Shown piece by piece: positions 35,754 to 44,402 of a DNA stretch of 64,000 nt. Numbering within the stretch: the first letter of the stretch is position 1; each line of letters opens with the position of its first letter. Source of the stretch: an uncultured bacterium (GTDB taxonomy: Bacteria; Bacillota; Clostridia; Oscillospirales; CAG-272); assembly GCA_945920215.1 (NCBI GenBank), contig CAMEJM010000003.1, positions 1 to 64,000 on the forward strand, given 5' to 3'. The notes beneath the pieces were generated by a model. The model was not told the origin of the DNA. It saw only the letters and a list, made by a program, of their open reading frames with translations, and did not search any database. The translations under genes and the position numbers were made by a program.

Positions 35754-37979
35754 ATGGATGACGGATTCAAAACACTGATAGCCGAAATTGAACAAACCGG
35801 CAAAAAATACGATATTGAAAAAATCAAAAATGCGTATGAATACGCCGCAAAAATGCACGAGGGGCAGTATCGCCTGAGCGGGGAACCGTATATCACGCAC
35901 CCCGTGGCGGTAGCGCAGATCGTGCTTGGGTTGGAACTGGACACCGACTCCATCTGCGCGGCGTTGCTTCACGATACGGTCGAGGATTGTTCCGATAAAA
36001 CCAATCTTGAGACCATTCGCTCGCTGTTCGGTGAGGAAGTGATGCAGCTGGTGGACGGTCTGACGAAAATCAAGCAATTGCAGGTGCGGGATAAGGAAGA
36101 AGCGCATATAGAGAATATCCGCAAAATGCTTCTTGCCATGAACCGCGATATCCGCGTGATTTTCATCAAGCTCTGTGACCGTCTGCACAATATGCGCACG
36201 CTGTCCGCAAAAGCGGAGGAAAGACGTCGTGATATCGCGCTGGAGACCATGCACATCTACGCGCCGCTTGCGCACCGTCTCGGTATGCAGCGGATCAAGC
36301 ATGAACTCGAAAACCTCAGCCTCAAATACCTTGACCCAATCGGGTACAATGAGGTCGTCGAGAAGATCAAACAGAAATACGGGCAGAGCGCAGGCTTGAT
36401 TGAAAACGCACGGAAAATCATTCAGGAACGCCTGGATGAAGCGCATATCCCCTGCACCATTGAATCCCGTACCAAATCGGTGTACAGCTTGTACCGCAAG
36501 ATGTACAACCTGCATAAGAATTTCGATGAGATATACGATTTCTATGCACTGCGGGTCATTGTGGAAACGGAATTGGAGTGCTATACGGTTCTCGGCATTA
36601 TTCACGAGGCGTTCAATTCAATTCCGGGCAGATTCAAGGATTATATATCCACTCCGAAGCCCAACCTTTACCGCTCGCTTCACACCACGGTCATCGGGCA
36701 CGACGGAATTCCCTTTGAGGTGCAAATCCGCACCTATGAAATGCATGAGGTGGCGGAGTACGGTATCGCGGCGCACTGGAAATACAAGAGCGGCGAACGC
36801 TCGAAAGAAAACATTGACGAGAAACTGCGCTGGATTGCTTCACTTCTTGAGGCAAACGACAACACAAGGGACCCGGATGAGTTCATGCGGTCTTTCAAAA
36901 CCGATATTTTCCACGATGAGACCTTTGTGTTTACGCCGAAAGGCGACGTGATTTCACTTCCGCTCGGCGCTACGGTCATCGACTTCGCCTATGCCATACA
37001 CAGCGCCGTGGGCAACAAGATGATTGGCGCGAAGGTCAACGGTATGATTGTGCCGATTGACCGTGTTCCGCAGAACGGCGATATTGTGGAGATTCTTACT
37101 TCATCGGCTTCCAAGGGACCCAGCCGCGACTGGCTGAATATCGTCAAGACGGGAGAGGCGCGCAATAAAATCCGCGCGTGGTTCAAAAAAGAAAAGCGGG
37201 AAGAGAACATCGAGGTCGGTATTTCCGAACTCGATAAGGAACTCAAACGCATCGGACGCCCGTATAACGACAAGCAGCGGGACGAGGTGGCGATGGCGGT
37301 CGGTCGTGCCGTCGGGATTAACGGCGGGGCAGATGATTTTTACAGCACCATCGGCTTCGGCGGACTGACGGTTTCCCGTCTGACAAAGCGTATCCACGAG
37401 GAATTTGACCGCGTTTGTCCGCCGCCCGCGGTTCCCGAAGAGGCGCCGAAGCCCATCGAGGATACGTTGGCGCAAAATAAGAAAGACTTGCACCGCGTTA
37501 AGCGCGGCAGCGGGATCGTGGTGGACGGCGAGCAGGGCTGCGAGGTCAAATTTGCGAAATGCTGCAATCCTTTGCCGGGAGATAAGGTCATCGGATTTAT
37601 CACGAAAGGCTTCGGCATTTCCATTCATAAGCAGGGATGCCCGAATGTCACTGCCGGTATGCGGGACGAAAACAACCGCGACCGTTGGGTCGAAGCCCAT
37701 TGGGAGGGCGGAAACAACGACGCAGGGAAAGACCTGTACGAGGCGATTCTCTGTATTCGCGCGCTCGATCGTATCGGCGCCTTGGCGGAGATCACCGCTG
37801 CGCTTGCAGATATGAAAGTGCCGATTCTCAATGTTGCCATCAAACAAAATGCGGGGAATGGGACCTCCATGATCAATCTGACGGTCGCAAGCAAGAATGT
37901 CAGCCATGTGGAAACCATTATTTCCCGCCTGCGCACGCTCAGTGCGGTGGAAAGCGTCTACCGTGGAAGCAACGGGTGA
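35754..37979 (+). CDS. rel: Bifunctional (p)ppGpp synthetase/hydrolase Rel
   Basis: Stringent-response enzyme. 741 residues with HD hydrolase domain (YITHPVAVAQI, LLHDTVEDC, LCDRLHNM), synthetase domain (YDFYALRVIV, GRFKDYISTPKPNLYRSLHTTV, FEVQIRTYEMHEVAEYGIAAHWKYK), TGS (FVFTPKGDVISLPLGATVIDFAYAIH), a conserved-cysteine region (VKFAKCCNPLPGD) and ACT. Both catalytic sites look intact, so the enzyme should be bifunctional. 12 bases after recJ. Confidence 0.97.
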   Translation: MDDGFKTLIAEIEQTGKKYDIEKIKNAYEYAAKMHEGQYRLSGEPYITHPVAVAQIVLGLELDTDSICAALLHDTVEDCSDKTNLETIRSLFGEEVMQLVDGLTKIKQLQVRDKEEAHIENIRKMLLAMNRDIRVIFIKLCDRLHNMRTLSAKAEERRRDIALETMHIYAPLAHRLGMQRIKHELENLSLKYLDPIGYNEVVEKIKQKYGQSAGLIENARKIIQERLDEAHIPCTIESRTKSVYSLYRKMYNLHKNFDEIYDFYALRVIVETELECYTVLGIIHEAFNSIPGRFKDYISTPKPNLYRSLHTTVIGHDGIPFEVQIRTYEMHEVAEYGIAAHWKYKSGERSKENIDEKLRWIASLLEANDNTRDPDEFMRSFKTDIFHDETFVFTPKGDVISLPLGATVIDFAYAIHSAVGNKMIGAKVNGMIVPIDRVPQNGDIVEILTSSASKGPSRDWLNIVKTGEARNKIRAWFKKEKREENIEVGISELDKELKRIGRPYNDKQRDEVAMAVGRAVGINGGADDFYSTIGFGGLTVSRLTKRIHEEFDRVCPPPAVPEEAPKPIEDTLAQNKKDLHRVKRGSGIVVDGEQGCEVKFAKCCNPLPGDKVIGFITKGFGISIHKQGCPNVTAGMRDENNRDRWVEAHWEGGNNDAGKDLYEAILCIRALDRIGALAEITAALADMKVPILNVAIKQNAGNGTSMINLTVASKNVSHVETIISRLRTLSAVESVYRGSNG

Positions 37980-37985
37980 CGGCAG

Positions 37986-38450
37986 ATGAAAGCAGTATTA
38001 CAGAGAGTTAAAAACGCCTCTGTCACAGCCGATGGAGCCCCTGCAGGCAAGTGCGGGGCGGGACTTCTGATTCTTCTCGGCGTCACGCGGGGAGATGCCG
38101 AGGAGGATGCGCTTGCCATGGCTGAAAAAATTGCAAAGATGCGCATTTTTTCGGACGAAAACGGGAAAATGAATCTTTCATGCGCCGATATAGGCGGAGA
38201 GGCTTTGGTCGTTTCCAATTTTACCCTGAACGCGAATTATGCCAAGGGGAATCGCCCCGATTATTTTGCGGGGGCGGTGCCGGATGAAGCGAACCGCCTG
38301 TATGAGTATTTTATCAAGCTGCTGCGCGAACGCATCTCTCATGTTGAAAGCGGTGTGTTCGGGGCGGATATGCAGATAGCGTGCGTGTGCGACGGACCGG
38401 TGACGATTTGTATGGACAGCGCTGTTCTCACGAAAGGGAAGCAAACATGA
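37986..38450 (+). CDS. dtd: D-aminoacyl-tRNA deacylase
   Basis: Removes D-amino acids from mischarged tRNA. 154 residues. MKAVLQRVKNASV at the N-terminus, the SQFTL motif appears as SNFTL, and the NxGPVT-type motif as CDGPVTICMD; GNRPDYF replaces the usual GxRPSF. These are mild deviations from consensus around the active cleft. Rel-Dtd adjacency is standard in Firmicutes. Overlaps hemZ by four bases. Confidence 0.93.
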   Translation: MKAVLQRVKNASVTADGAPAGKCGAGLLILLGVTRGDAEEDALAMAEKIAKMRIFSDENGKMNLSCADIGGEALVVSNFTLNANYAKGNRPDYFAGAVPDEANRLYEYFIKLLRERISHVESGVFGADMQIACVCDGPVTICMDSAVLTKGKQT

Positions 38451-39976
38451 TTCTACGTATCAACGGGGATATTAATCCGTACTATGTACAAACTCTGTGC
38501 ATGGTATTTTTTCCGGGCGCAAAATTCGGGACGACCGATGTCACGCCCCAGACACCGCGCGTTACGGTGAATCTTCGCCGCTATAAGAGCGGCAGCGTAA
38601 AAGCGACGGTGGAAATCAAGGCGTTCGGCAAGGTGAGCCGCGCCGAGGAAACGGTGGAACCGTCACAGGATATCCTGAACAGCAGAATTGCAAAAATTGC
38701 GGTCGGGCGCGCGATGTTTGCCGCCGGGAAAGAACTGTTCGGGCATATCCCGCCGTGGGGAATTCTGACCGGGGTCAGACCTGCGAAGGTGGCGACGGAG
38801 CTGATTGAAAAAGGAAACGGGATCATCCGTTCCAAGCGGATTCTGCGGGACGAGTATTTTCTGAACCCGCAGAAAGCCGCGCTTGCCGTTTCGGTCGCCA
38901 ATACGGAAATGGCGCTCACCAAGAAGTTACCGGATAACCTTTGCAGTATCTACATTTCCATCCCGTTCTGTCCGAGTCGTTGCGCATACTGCTCTTTTGT
39001 GTCATATACCTCCGCAAAGCTGCTATCCCTTATCGACGAGTATCTTCTGAAGTTGTATGTCGACTTGGAAAACATGGTAGGAATTATCCGGGAGTTGGGG
39101 CTCAGAATCGCCACCGTCTATATCGGAGGCGGCACGCCGACGGTTCTATCTGCTTCCCAGCTCGATACGCTTCTCGGAAAAATCGGAGAGTTGGTTGACG
39201 TCTCCGATCTGATGGAGTATACATTGGAGAGCGGCAGACCGGATACCATCACGGCGGAGAAATTGGCTGTGGCGAAAGCGCACGGCGTCACCCGCATCAG
39301 CGTTAATCCGCAGACACTCTCGGATGCGGTGCTTGAGCGGATCGGGCGCAAGCATACCGTGGCGGATTTTTACCGCGCCTATGAGATCGCACGCGCATCC
39401 GGGATTCCTCATATCAACGTCGATGTGATAGCCGGCTTGCCGGGAGATGATTTCGGGGAATTTTCTCATACGATTGACGGCATTATCGCGCTCAATCCGG
39501 ACAATATTACGGTGCATACCTTCTGCGTGAAAAAGTCGGCGGATATGCTGCGTGAAAACAGCAACATTTATTCCTTGACCGGCGGAGACGTGGGAAAGTG
39601 CGTTTCTTACTCGCAGCTCAAGGCGAAATTCGCGGGTTACAGACCCTATTACCTCTACCGTCAGAAGAATACGGTCGGCAATCTTGAAAACGTCGGGTAC
39701 GCCAAAGAGGGCGCCGAGGGAATGTATAATATATTTATGATGGAAGAATTGCACAGCATTTTCTCGGTGGGCGCCGGTGCGGTGACAAAACTTGTTTCCA
39801 AACGGCAGCCGGGCGACGGCGGACGGCTCATCTCGCGCATTTTTACGCCGAAGTACCCCTATGAGTATTTACGGGACGCAGACGTGCTGCGCGAGGGCGA
39901 CCCGGCGACAGGGAAGCAGTCCATACGGGATAAAATCATGCAGTTCTATCGGGAAAACCATCTTCTGAATCAATAA
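38447..39976 (+). CDS. hemZ: HemZ-type radical SAM coproporphyrinogen dehydrogenase
   Basis: ATG 38447 (509 residues) overlaps the dtd stop as ATGA; the track start is upstream in dtd. About 170 residues of N-terminal domain precede the radical SAM core with the cluster motif CPSRCAYC (CX3CX2C), followed by IGGGTPTVLSASQLDTL and DVIAGLPGD. The family is annotated as oxygen-independent coproporphyrinogen III dehydrogenase (HemZ). No other haem gene is adjacent, so a role in haem synthesis is by family only. Confidence 0.88.
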   Translation: MILRINGDINPYYVQTLCMVFFPGAKFGTTDVTPQTPRVTVNLRRYKSGSVKATVEIKAFGKVSRAEETVEPSQDILNSRIAKIAVGRAMFAAGKELFGHIPPWGILTGVRPAKVATELIEKGNGIIRSKRILRDEYFLNPQKAALAVSVANTEMALTKKLPDNLCSIYISIPFCPSRCAYCSFVSYTSAKLLSLIDEYLLKLYVDLENMVGIIRELGLRIATVYIGGGTPTVLSASQLDTLLGKIGELVDVSDLMEYTLESGRPDTITAEKLAVAKAHGVTRISVNPQTLSDAVLERIGRKHTVADFYRAYEIARASGIPHINVDVIAGLPGDDFGEFSHTIDGIIALNPDNITVHTFCVKKSADMLRENSNIYSLTGGDVGKCVSYSQLKAKFAGYRPYYLYRQKNTVGNLENVGYAKEGAEGMYNIFMMEELHSIFSVGAGAVTKLVSKRQPGDGGRLISRIFTPKYPYEYLRDADVLREGDPATGKQSIRDKIMQFYRENHLLNQ

Positions 39977-40008
39977 GTTTGTTTTTTGTACAGAAAATCC
40001 GCATTGCA

Positions 40009-40069
40009 GGCTCACTTATATGAACAGCGCTTTTTGCATATACTTGTTCGTATCAGTGAGTCTTTTTTT
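40009..40069 (+). terminator. Long hairpin terminator abutting the flippase RBS
   Basis: An 8-bp plus 9-bp stem with one mismatch (left arm 40009-40026, right arm 40045-40062) followed by TTTTTTT, ending three bases before the GGAGG RBS of the flippase. It would stop hemZ transcripts. Confidence 0.8.
40018..40044 (+). promoter_or_regulatory. Candidate sigma-E-type promoter nested in the terminator
   Basis: ATA at 40018-40020, 16 bases, then CATATACT at 40037-40044, compared by eye with the sigma-E pattern (ATA, 16-18, CATACAnT). It lies in the left arm and loop of the terminator, so a transcript from it would lack the left arm. Confidence 0.35.
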
Positions 40070-40081
40070 GCGGAGGTGGCT

Positions 40082-41686
40082 GTGAAAGAACGTGCAATCA
40101 GGCGCAACAGCGTGGCAGGCGGTGTGGCGGTACTGACGCTGGCAAGCGTTTTGGTAAAACTGACCGGGCTGCTGTATAAGATCCCGCTGACTTATGTTCT
40201 CGGGGACGAGGGTATGGGGTATTTCAACGCCGCCTATACAATATACGCGTGGTTGTATATGCTGTCTACGGCAGGGTTACCGATAGCGGTTTCCATTATG
40301 GTGAGCGAGGCGCGCGCAAAGGGGCACCGCGAAGTGGTGAAACGGGTGTTGCGCGTCACTTCCGTCTCCCTGATTTTGATCGGAAGCGTCACAACGGCTT
40401 TTATGGTGATCTTTGCGCGGCAAATCGCGGCTTTGCTCGGCACTGCCGACGCTTATTACACAATGTTCGCGATTGCCCCTACGCTGTTTTTTATTTGCTT
40501 GACATCTCTGTTCCGCGGGATTTTTCAAGGATATCAGAACATGGTGCCGACGGCGGTTTCTCAGCTGATTGAGGCGGTCGGAAAGGTGGCAGTCGGAATG
40601 GGGCTTGCCGCTTTAGCTGTACAGAGGGGGAAAAGCCTGCCCGTTGTTTCCGCGTACGCTGTGATCGGGGTCAGCGCGGGTACGCTGCTCGGTACCCTGT
40701 ATCTTTCCGTGCGGTATCTGATAGCGAAACTGCGCGGAGAACTTGTCATAGAGGAAAAAACAGAGGCGGCGGTATCGACCGCGGGGATCGGGCGCCGTCT
40801 TCTGACCATTGCATTGCCTGTTACCGTAAGCGCTTCCGTCATGAGTCTGACAGGGCTGATTGACCTCGGAATGATTATCCGCAGACTTGTTTCCATCGGA
40901 TATACGCAGGCGGAGGCAACCGCGCTTTACGGGAACTATACGACCCTTGTGGTTCCGATGTTCAATCTGCCGTCCGTGCTGGTAGCGCCTGTGGCTTCCG
41001 GCATTATTCCGGCTCTTTCCGCCGCATTTTCATGCGGAGACCGCGAGGGCTGCCGCCACATTATGGACGGTGCGTTCAGAATGTGCGCCATCATCGCAGT
41101 GCCCGCAGCGATGGGGCTTGCTATGTTTGCGCGTCCGATCCTGGCGCTCCTGTATCCCGCAGCAAGCGTTGAAACGGCATATCAGTTGCTGGCAATCATA
41201 TCGCCCGCCGTATATTTTGTTTGTATTCTGACAGTATCCAACGCCGTCCTCCAGTCTTTCGGCAGGGCCAAAACGCCGATGATCACCATGTTGATCGGAG
41301 GCATTATCAAAGTCATTGCGGGATATGTTTTGCTGGGTAGGGAAGAGATCGGGATTCTCGGTTCGCCTATCGGAACCGTGTTGTGCTACGGGGTGGCGCT
41401 GTTGCTCAATCTGATTGTGATTGCGAGCCGAATCGAGTATATTCCGTCCGTCACATCGCTTGTCTGGCGCCCTCTTGCCTCCGCTGTTTGCAGTATCGGT
41501 CCTGCGGCGTTGTTGTACTATCGTTTCTTACAGGCGCACAGCGCGCGCACCGGCACGCTTGTGTGTATGATCATGGCTATGGCGCTGTATTTGATTTTTT
41601 CGCTTCTGACCGGTTCAGTCAAGCAAGAGGATGTCGGGAAAATTCTGGGTAGAAAGGGCGCTCCATCGAGGGAAAGCGGCGTATGA
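40082..41686 (+). CDS. Multidrug/oligosaccharidyl-lipid/polysaccharide (MOP) flippase, SpoVB/MurJ-like
   Basis: GTG 40082 is chosen because GGAGG lies five bases upstream (534 residues); the track start lies upstream of the terminator. About 14 hydrophobic segments. The N-terminal NSVAGGVAVLTLASVLVKLTGLLYKIPLTYVLGDEGMGYFN is typical of the SpoVB/putative polysaccharide flippase group, which moves lipid-linked cell-wall or spore-cortex precursors. Which step it serves (vegetative MurJ or cortex SpoVB) cannot be decided, although a sigma-E-like promoter would favour SpoVB. Confidence 0.88.
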   Translation: MKERAIRRNSVAGGVAVLTLASVLVKLTGLLYKIPLTYVLGDEGMGYFNAAYTIYAWLYMLSTAGLPIAVSIMVSEARAKGHREVVKRVLRVTSVSLILIGSVTTAFMVIFARQIAALLGTADAYYTMFAIAPTLFFICLTSLFRGIFQGYQNMVPTAVSQLIEAVGKVAVGMGLAALAVQRGKSLPVVSAYAVIGVSAGTLLGTLYLSVRYLIAKLRGELVIEEKTEAAVSTAGIGRRLLTIALPVTVSASVMSLTGLIDLGMIIRRLVSIGYTQAEATALYGNYTTLVVPMFNLPSVLVAPVASGIIPALSAAFSCGDREGCRHIMDGAFRMCAIIAVPAAMGLAMFARPILALLYPAASVETAYQLLAIISPAVYFVCILTVSNAVLQSFGRAKTPMITMLIGGIIKVIAGYVLLGREEIGILGSPIGTVLCYGVALLLNLIVIASRIEYIPSVTSLVWRPLASAVCSIGPAALLYYRFLQAHSARTGTLVCMIMAMALYLIFSLLTGSVKQEDVGKILGRKGAPSRESGV

Positions 41687-41838
41687 AAAATACGCAGCAG
41701 TAAAATAGAACGATTCCGCGATTTTGAAATTCCTTTGTATTTCTGAAAATGTGCCTTGAAAATACAGCATTATTTACAAATCATGAACCTTTCAATTGCC
41801 GTTTTTTAACGAAGATTGACCTGAAATTGCAAAAACAC

Positions 41839-41867
41839 TTGCATATCCGCAACGGAAATGTTATACT
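41839..41867 (+). promoter_or_regulatory. Sigma-A promoter for hup
   Basis: TTGCAT at 41839-41844, 17-base spacer, TATACT at 41862-41867 with extended TG. The flanking 41687-41838 stretch is AT-rich and holds no visible gene. Confidence 0.8.
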
Positions 41868-41910
41868 GCAAGTGGATTAAACCAAAACATTAAGAAAGGT
41901 TGAAAAAATT

Positions 41911-42186
41911 ATGAACAAAACTCAATTGATTCAGGTCGTTGCTGAAAAGACCGAGCTTACCAGAAAGGAAGCAGAGGCAGCCGTCAATGCAACCTTTGAG
42001 GCAATTGTCGAAGCAATGAAGGCTGGCGACAAGGTTCAGCTCGTCGGCTTCGGCGCATTCGGCGTGAAGGATGTTGCAGCTAAAGAATACGTCAACCGTT
42101 TCGGCGAAGGTCAGAAGGTTCAGAAGCCCGCTTGCAAGAAGCCCACTTTCGTTGCCGGCAAGGGTCTGAAAGACGCCCTCAACTGA
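41911..42186 (+). CDS. hup: HU-family DNA-binding protein
   Basis: Nucleoid-associated protein that bends DNA as a homodimer. 91 residues, standard length: MNKTQLIQVVAEKTELTRKEAE, VQLVGFGAFGVKDVAAKE (dimer core), then the DNA-binding arm and KPTFVAGKGLKDALN. The arm reads YVNRFGEGQKVQKPACKKPTF, with a Cys in place of the common N-P-x-T pattern. AGAAAGG RBS. First gene before rqcP-yabP-yabQ, as in many Firmicutes. Confidence 0.96.
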   Translation: MNKTQLIQVVAEKTELTRKEAEAAVNATFEAIVEAMKAGDKVQLVGFGAFGVKDVAAKEYVNRFGEGQKVQKPACKKPTFVAGKGLKDALN

Positions 42187-42195
42187 GAATGACTT

Positions 42196-42438
42196 ATGCG
42201 TCTCGATAAGTATTTGAAGGTTTCGCGCATCATCAAACGGCGTACCGTTGCCAACGATGCGTGCGACGCTTCCCATGTGACCGTCAACGGCAAGGGCGCT
42301 AAGGCGTCCTACGATGTCAAAATCGGCGACGTCATTGAAGTCAGTTTTGGGCAGCGTACACTTCGCGTCAAGGTGACGGACATTAAAGATACGACGAAAA
42401 AGGCGGAATCCTCCGATATGTACGAGGTGCTCCCTTAA
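42196..42438 (+). CDS. rqcP: S4-domain RNA-binding protein RqcP
   Basis: 80-residue S4 protein (MRLDKYLKVSRIIKRRTVANDACDASHVTVNGKGAK). RqcP works with RqcH on stalled 50S subunits to add C-terminal alanine tails for degradation. The hup-rqcP-yabP-yabQ order matches the yabO-yabP-yabQ region of Bacillus. Nine bases after hup. Confidence 0.92.
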   Translation: MRLDKYLKVSRIIKRRTVANDACDASHVTVNGKGAKASYDVKIGDVIEVSFGQRTLRVKVTDIKDTTKKAESSDMYEVLP

Positions 42439-42441
42439 GTC

Positions 42442-42468
42442 ATACCCATAAAAGCTTCCGCATAGATT
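42442..42468 (+). promoter_or_regulatory. Candidate sigma-E-type promoter for yabPQ
   Basis: ATA at 42442-42444, 16 bases, CATAGATT at 42461-42468, a by-eye match to the sigma-E pattern. Initiation about seven bases later would fall in the loop of the overlapping hairpin. Confidence 0.4.
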
Positions 42469-42494
42469 GAAGTACAGTCTGTGCGGAGGTTTTT
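42450..42494 (+). terminator. Terminator hairpin that contains the yabP RBS
   Basis: A 12-bp stem (42455-42466 with 42478-42489, two G-U pairs), extendable by A-T pairs into the following TTTTT. The right arm holds GGAGG (42485-42489), the RBS of yabP eight bases before its ATG. In read-through RNA from hup-rqcP the RBS is sequestered or the transcript ends. Confidence 0.8.
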
Positions 42495-42497
42495 ATT

Positions 42498-42773
42498 ATG
42501 CCAGAAGAACAATATGCCGCGGGGCACCACGCGCTCAGCATGAACGATTGTAAACGCCTGACCCTGTCCGGCGTCCAAGAAGTGCAGAGTTTTGATGAAA
42601 TGACCGTTGTGCTTCTCACTTGCTGTGGGCTGTTGACTGTTGAGGGAGACGGGTTGCACGTCTCTCGCCTTGATCTCGACAGGGGAGAGTGCGATGTCGA
42701 CGGTCAGATCAGCGGCTTTTTCTATTCAAAAATGAAGGATAAAAGCGGCGGCTTTTTCAGACGGGGAAAATAA
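42498..42773 (+). CDS. yabP: Sporulation protein YabP
   Basis: 91-residue YabP/YqfC-family protein (HHALSMNDCKRLTLSGVQEVQSFDEMTVVLLTCCGLLTVEGDGLHV). In Bacillus it is a mother-cell sporulation gene next to yabQ. Here it precedes yabQ with no gap (stop then ATG). Supports the organism being a spore former. Expression likely depends on the promoter/hairpin arrangement just upstream. Confidence 0.92.
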   Translation: MPEEQYAAGHHALSMNDCKRLTLSGVQEVQSFDEMTVVLLTCCGLLTVEGDGLHVSRLDLDRGECDVDGQISGFFYSKMKDKSGGFFRRGK

Positions 42774-43337
42774 ATGAATATTGATATGGGGTCGCTTGCC
42801 CTCGGAATGCTTTCCGCGGTATTCTTCGGCGCGCTGATGTGGGTGCTGTCTGCAGTTCTCGTGTTCTTATCCATGCTCTTTTTCGGGATAAGCAGACGAG
42901 CGGACGCGAGACGCGAGAAAGTCAGACATGAGGTCTTTCTTTGCCTTTTTGCCGTATTTGCCACGCTGGCCGCAGTGGTATTCCTGTATGCGGTAAACCG
43001 CGGCGTTTATCGCTGGTTTTTGTTTTTGGGAATGCTCGGCGGTTTTATTGCCTGCCGGCATACGCTTGGCGGCACCGCGCGCGGATTCGGGGAAAAAACG
43101 GCGGAGGGAGTACGGCATGCCATCAAATGCGGGGTGTATTGGATGACGTTTCCGCTTCGCGTTTTTGTACGTGCTTTTTATCGGATATTTGCACGGATTT
43201 ATCGCAAAATCTACTTGCGGGCGCACGATATGTATGATAAAATAAATATAAAGAATTATAACAGAAAGATGAGAGAGCACATTGGTCGCAGCGCAGGACG
43301 TGAGCTGGACGCATTGTGCCGCTCGCAGAATCTATGA
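42774..43337 (+). CDS. yabQ: Spore cortex biosynthesis protein YabQ
   Basis: Membrane protein needed for spore cortex in Bacillus. 187 residues: hydrophobic helices at the N-terminus (ALGMLSAVFFGALMWVLSAVLVFLSMLFFG), then about 50-75 and 78-95, followed by a basic amphipathic C-terminus (FYRIFARIYRKIYLRAHDMY). In Bacillus divIC follows; here the stop overlaps a fumarase gene instead. Confidence 0.88.
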   Translation: MNIDMGSLALGMLSAVFFGALMWVLSAVLVFLSMLFFGISRRADARREKVRHEVFLCLFAVFATLAAVVFLYAVNRGVYRWFLFLGMLGGFIACRHTLGGTARGFGEKTAEGVRHAIKCGVYWMTFPLRVFVRAFYRIFARIYRKIYLRAHDMYDKINIKNYNRKMREHIGRSAGRELDALCRSQNL

Positions 43338-44188
43338 AAGAAATACGTGTCATTCCGGCATCTGACGTAACGGAAGCAGTCTGCAAGCTCTTTTTGGAGG
43401 CTAACTCCACACTCTCTCCTGATATGGAGGTATGCGTGCGACAGGCGCCCGCAAAGGAACAGGACCCTCTTGCAAGAAGCGTCCTTTGCCGCCTTGCGGA
43501 TAATCTGGACGCGGCGCGCGAGCTCGATCTGCCGATTTGCCAGGATACCGGTATGGCGGTCGTATTCGCAGATGTGGGAGAACAGGTCCATATCGACGGC
43601 GCCACCTTGCAGGAAGCCGTGGATGCCGGTGTGGCGCGCGCATATCGCGACGGCGCGCTTCGTTGCTCTATCGTGACGGATCCCCTTTTTGACCGTGTCA
43701 ACACAACGGATAATACCCCTGCCGTGTTGCACATCCGTACCGTTCCTGGAGACCGCCTGACATTGACTGCGGCGCCGAAAGGCTTCGGAAGCGAAAATAT
43801 GAGCGCCGCCCGTATGTTTACTCCCGCTGCAACCGCTTCTGATATCGCCGATTTCGTCGTTGAAGCGGTGAGGCGTGCCGGCTCCAATCCTTGTCCTCCG
43901 ATTACGGTCGGCGTGGGAATCGGCTCGGATTTTGAGGGGGTAGCGTGCCTTTCAAAAAGAGCGTTGCTTGTTCCGGTGGGGATCCGTCATGCGGACGAGC
44001 GCTATGCGGAGTTGGAGCGGACGATTCTTGCGCGCGTCAACGATCTCGGCATCGGGCCTCAGGGCTTTGGAGGCAATACCACAGCTTTTGAAGTCCATAT
44101 TCTGACAGCGCCGACCCACATCGCGGGGCTGCCATGCGCAGTCAATATCAACTGCCATGTGAACCGTCATGCCGTTTTAACGCTATGA
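43334..44188 (+). CDS. Class I fumarate hydratase alpha subunit (TtdA/FumA N-terminal type)
   Basis: Fe-S-dependent hydratase subunit, 284 residues from ATG 43334 (ATGA overlap with yabQ). Seen: LPICQDTGMAVVFADVG, CPPITVGVGIGSDFEGVACLSKRAL, LGIGPQGFGGNTTAFEVHI, PTHIAGLPCAVNINCHVNRHA. The Cys residues in CQDTG, in CPP and near the C-terminus fit cluster binding. The enzyme normally needs a beta (C-terminal) subunit, usually encoded next door, but the next gene is glgB. It may be encoded elsewhere. Could act on fumarate or a related hydroxy-acid such as tartrate. Confidence 0.88.
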   Translation: MKEIRVIPASDVTEAVCKLFLEANSTLSPDMEVCVRQAPAKEQDPLARSVLCRLADNLDAARELDLPICQDTGMAVVFADVGEQVHIDGATLQEAVDAGVARAYRDGALRCSIVTDPLFDRVNTTDNTPAVLHIRTVPGDRLTLTAAPKGFGSENMSAARMFTPAATASDIADFVVEAVRRAGSNPCPPITVGVGIGSDFEGVACLSKRALLVPVGIRHADERYAELERTILARVNDLGIGPQGFGGNTTAFEVHILTAPTHIAGLPCAVNINCHVNRHAVLTL

Positions 44189-44189
44189 G

Positions 44190-44220
44190 AGCAGGCAAAA
44201 TTTGTTTTGCCTGCTAAATT
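44190..44220 (+). terminator. Intrinsic terminator after the fumarase gene
   Basis: AGCAGGCAAAA (44190-44200), loop TTTG, TTTTGCCTGCT (44205-44215), directly after the stop, followed by AAATTTTT. Confidence 0.85.
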
Positions 44221-44229
44221 TTTGTGCAT

Positions 44230-44313
44230 TTGGAACAATTTTGATTTCATGTTATAATATAAATTAGAGAAATTGCGAAAATCATTGACTTATAGAACGT
44301 TGTTTGATACAAT
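44230..44313 (+). promoter_or_regulatory. Two tandem sigma-A promoters for the glycogen operon
   Basis: P1: TTGGAA (44230-44235), 17 bases, TATAAT (44253-44258). P2: TTGACT (44285-44290), 17 bases, TACAAT (44308-44313). Both point at glgB; the leader to the ATG is about 85-140 bases, AT-rich, with a GCGC-AAAT-GCGC hairpin near 44353-44366. Confidence 0.75.
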
Positions 44314-44402
44314 AAAACTATAAATATAATTATAAATAATAGTCATAATCGCGCAAATGCGCGCATATGATGATTTAGTGACTATTTTTTGGGGAGGACA
44401 GG

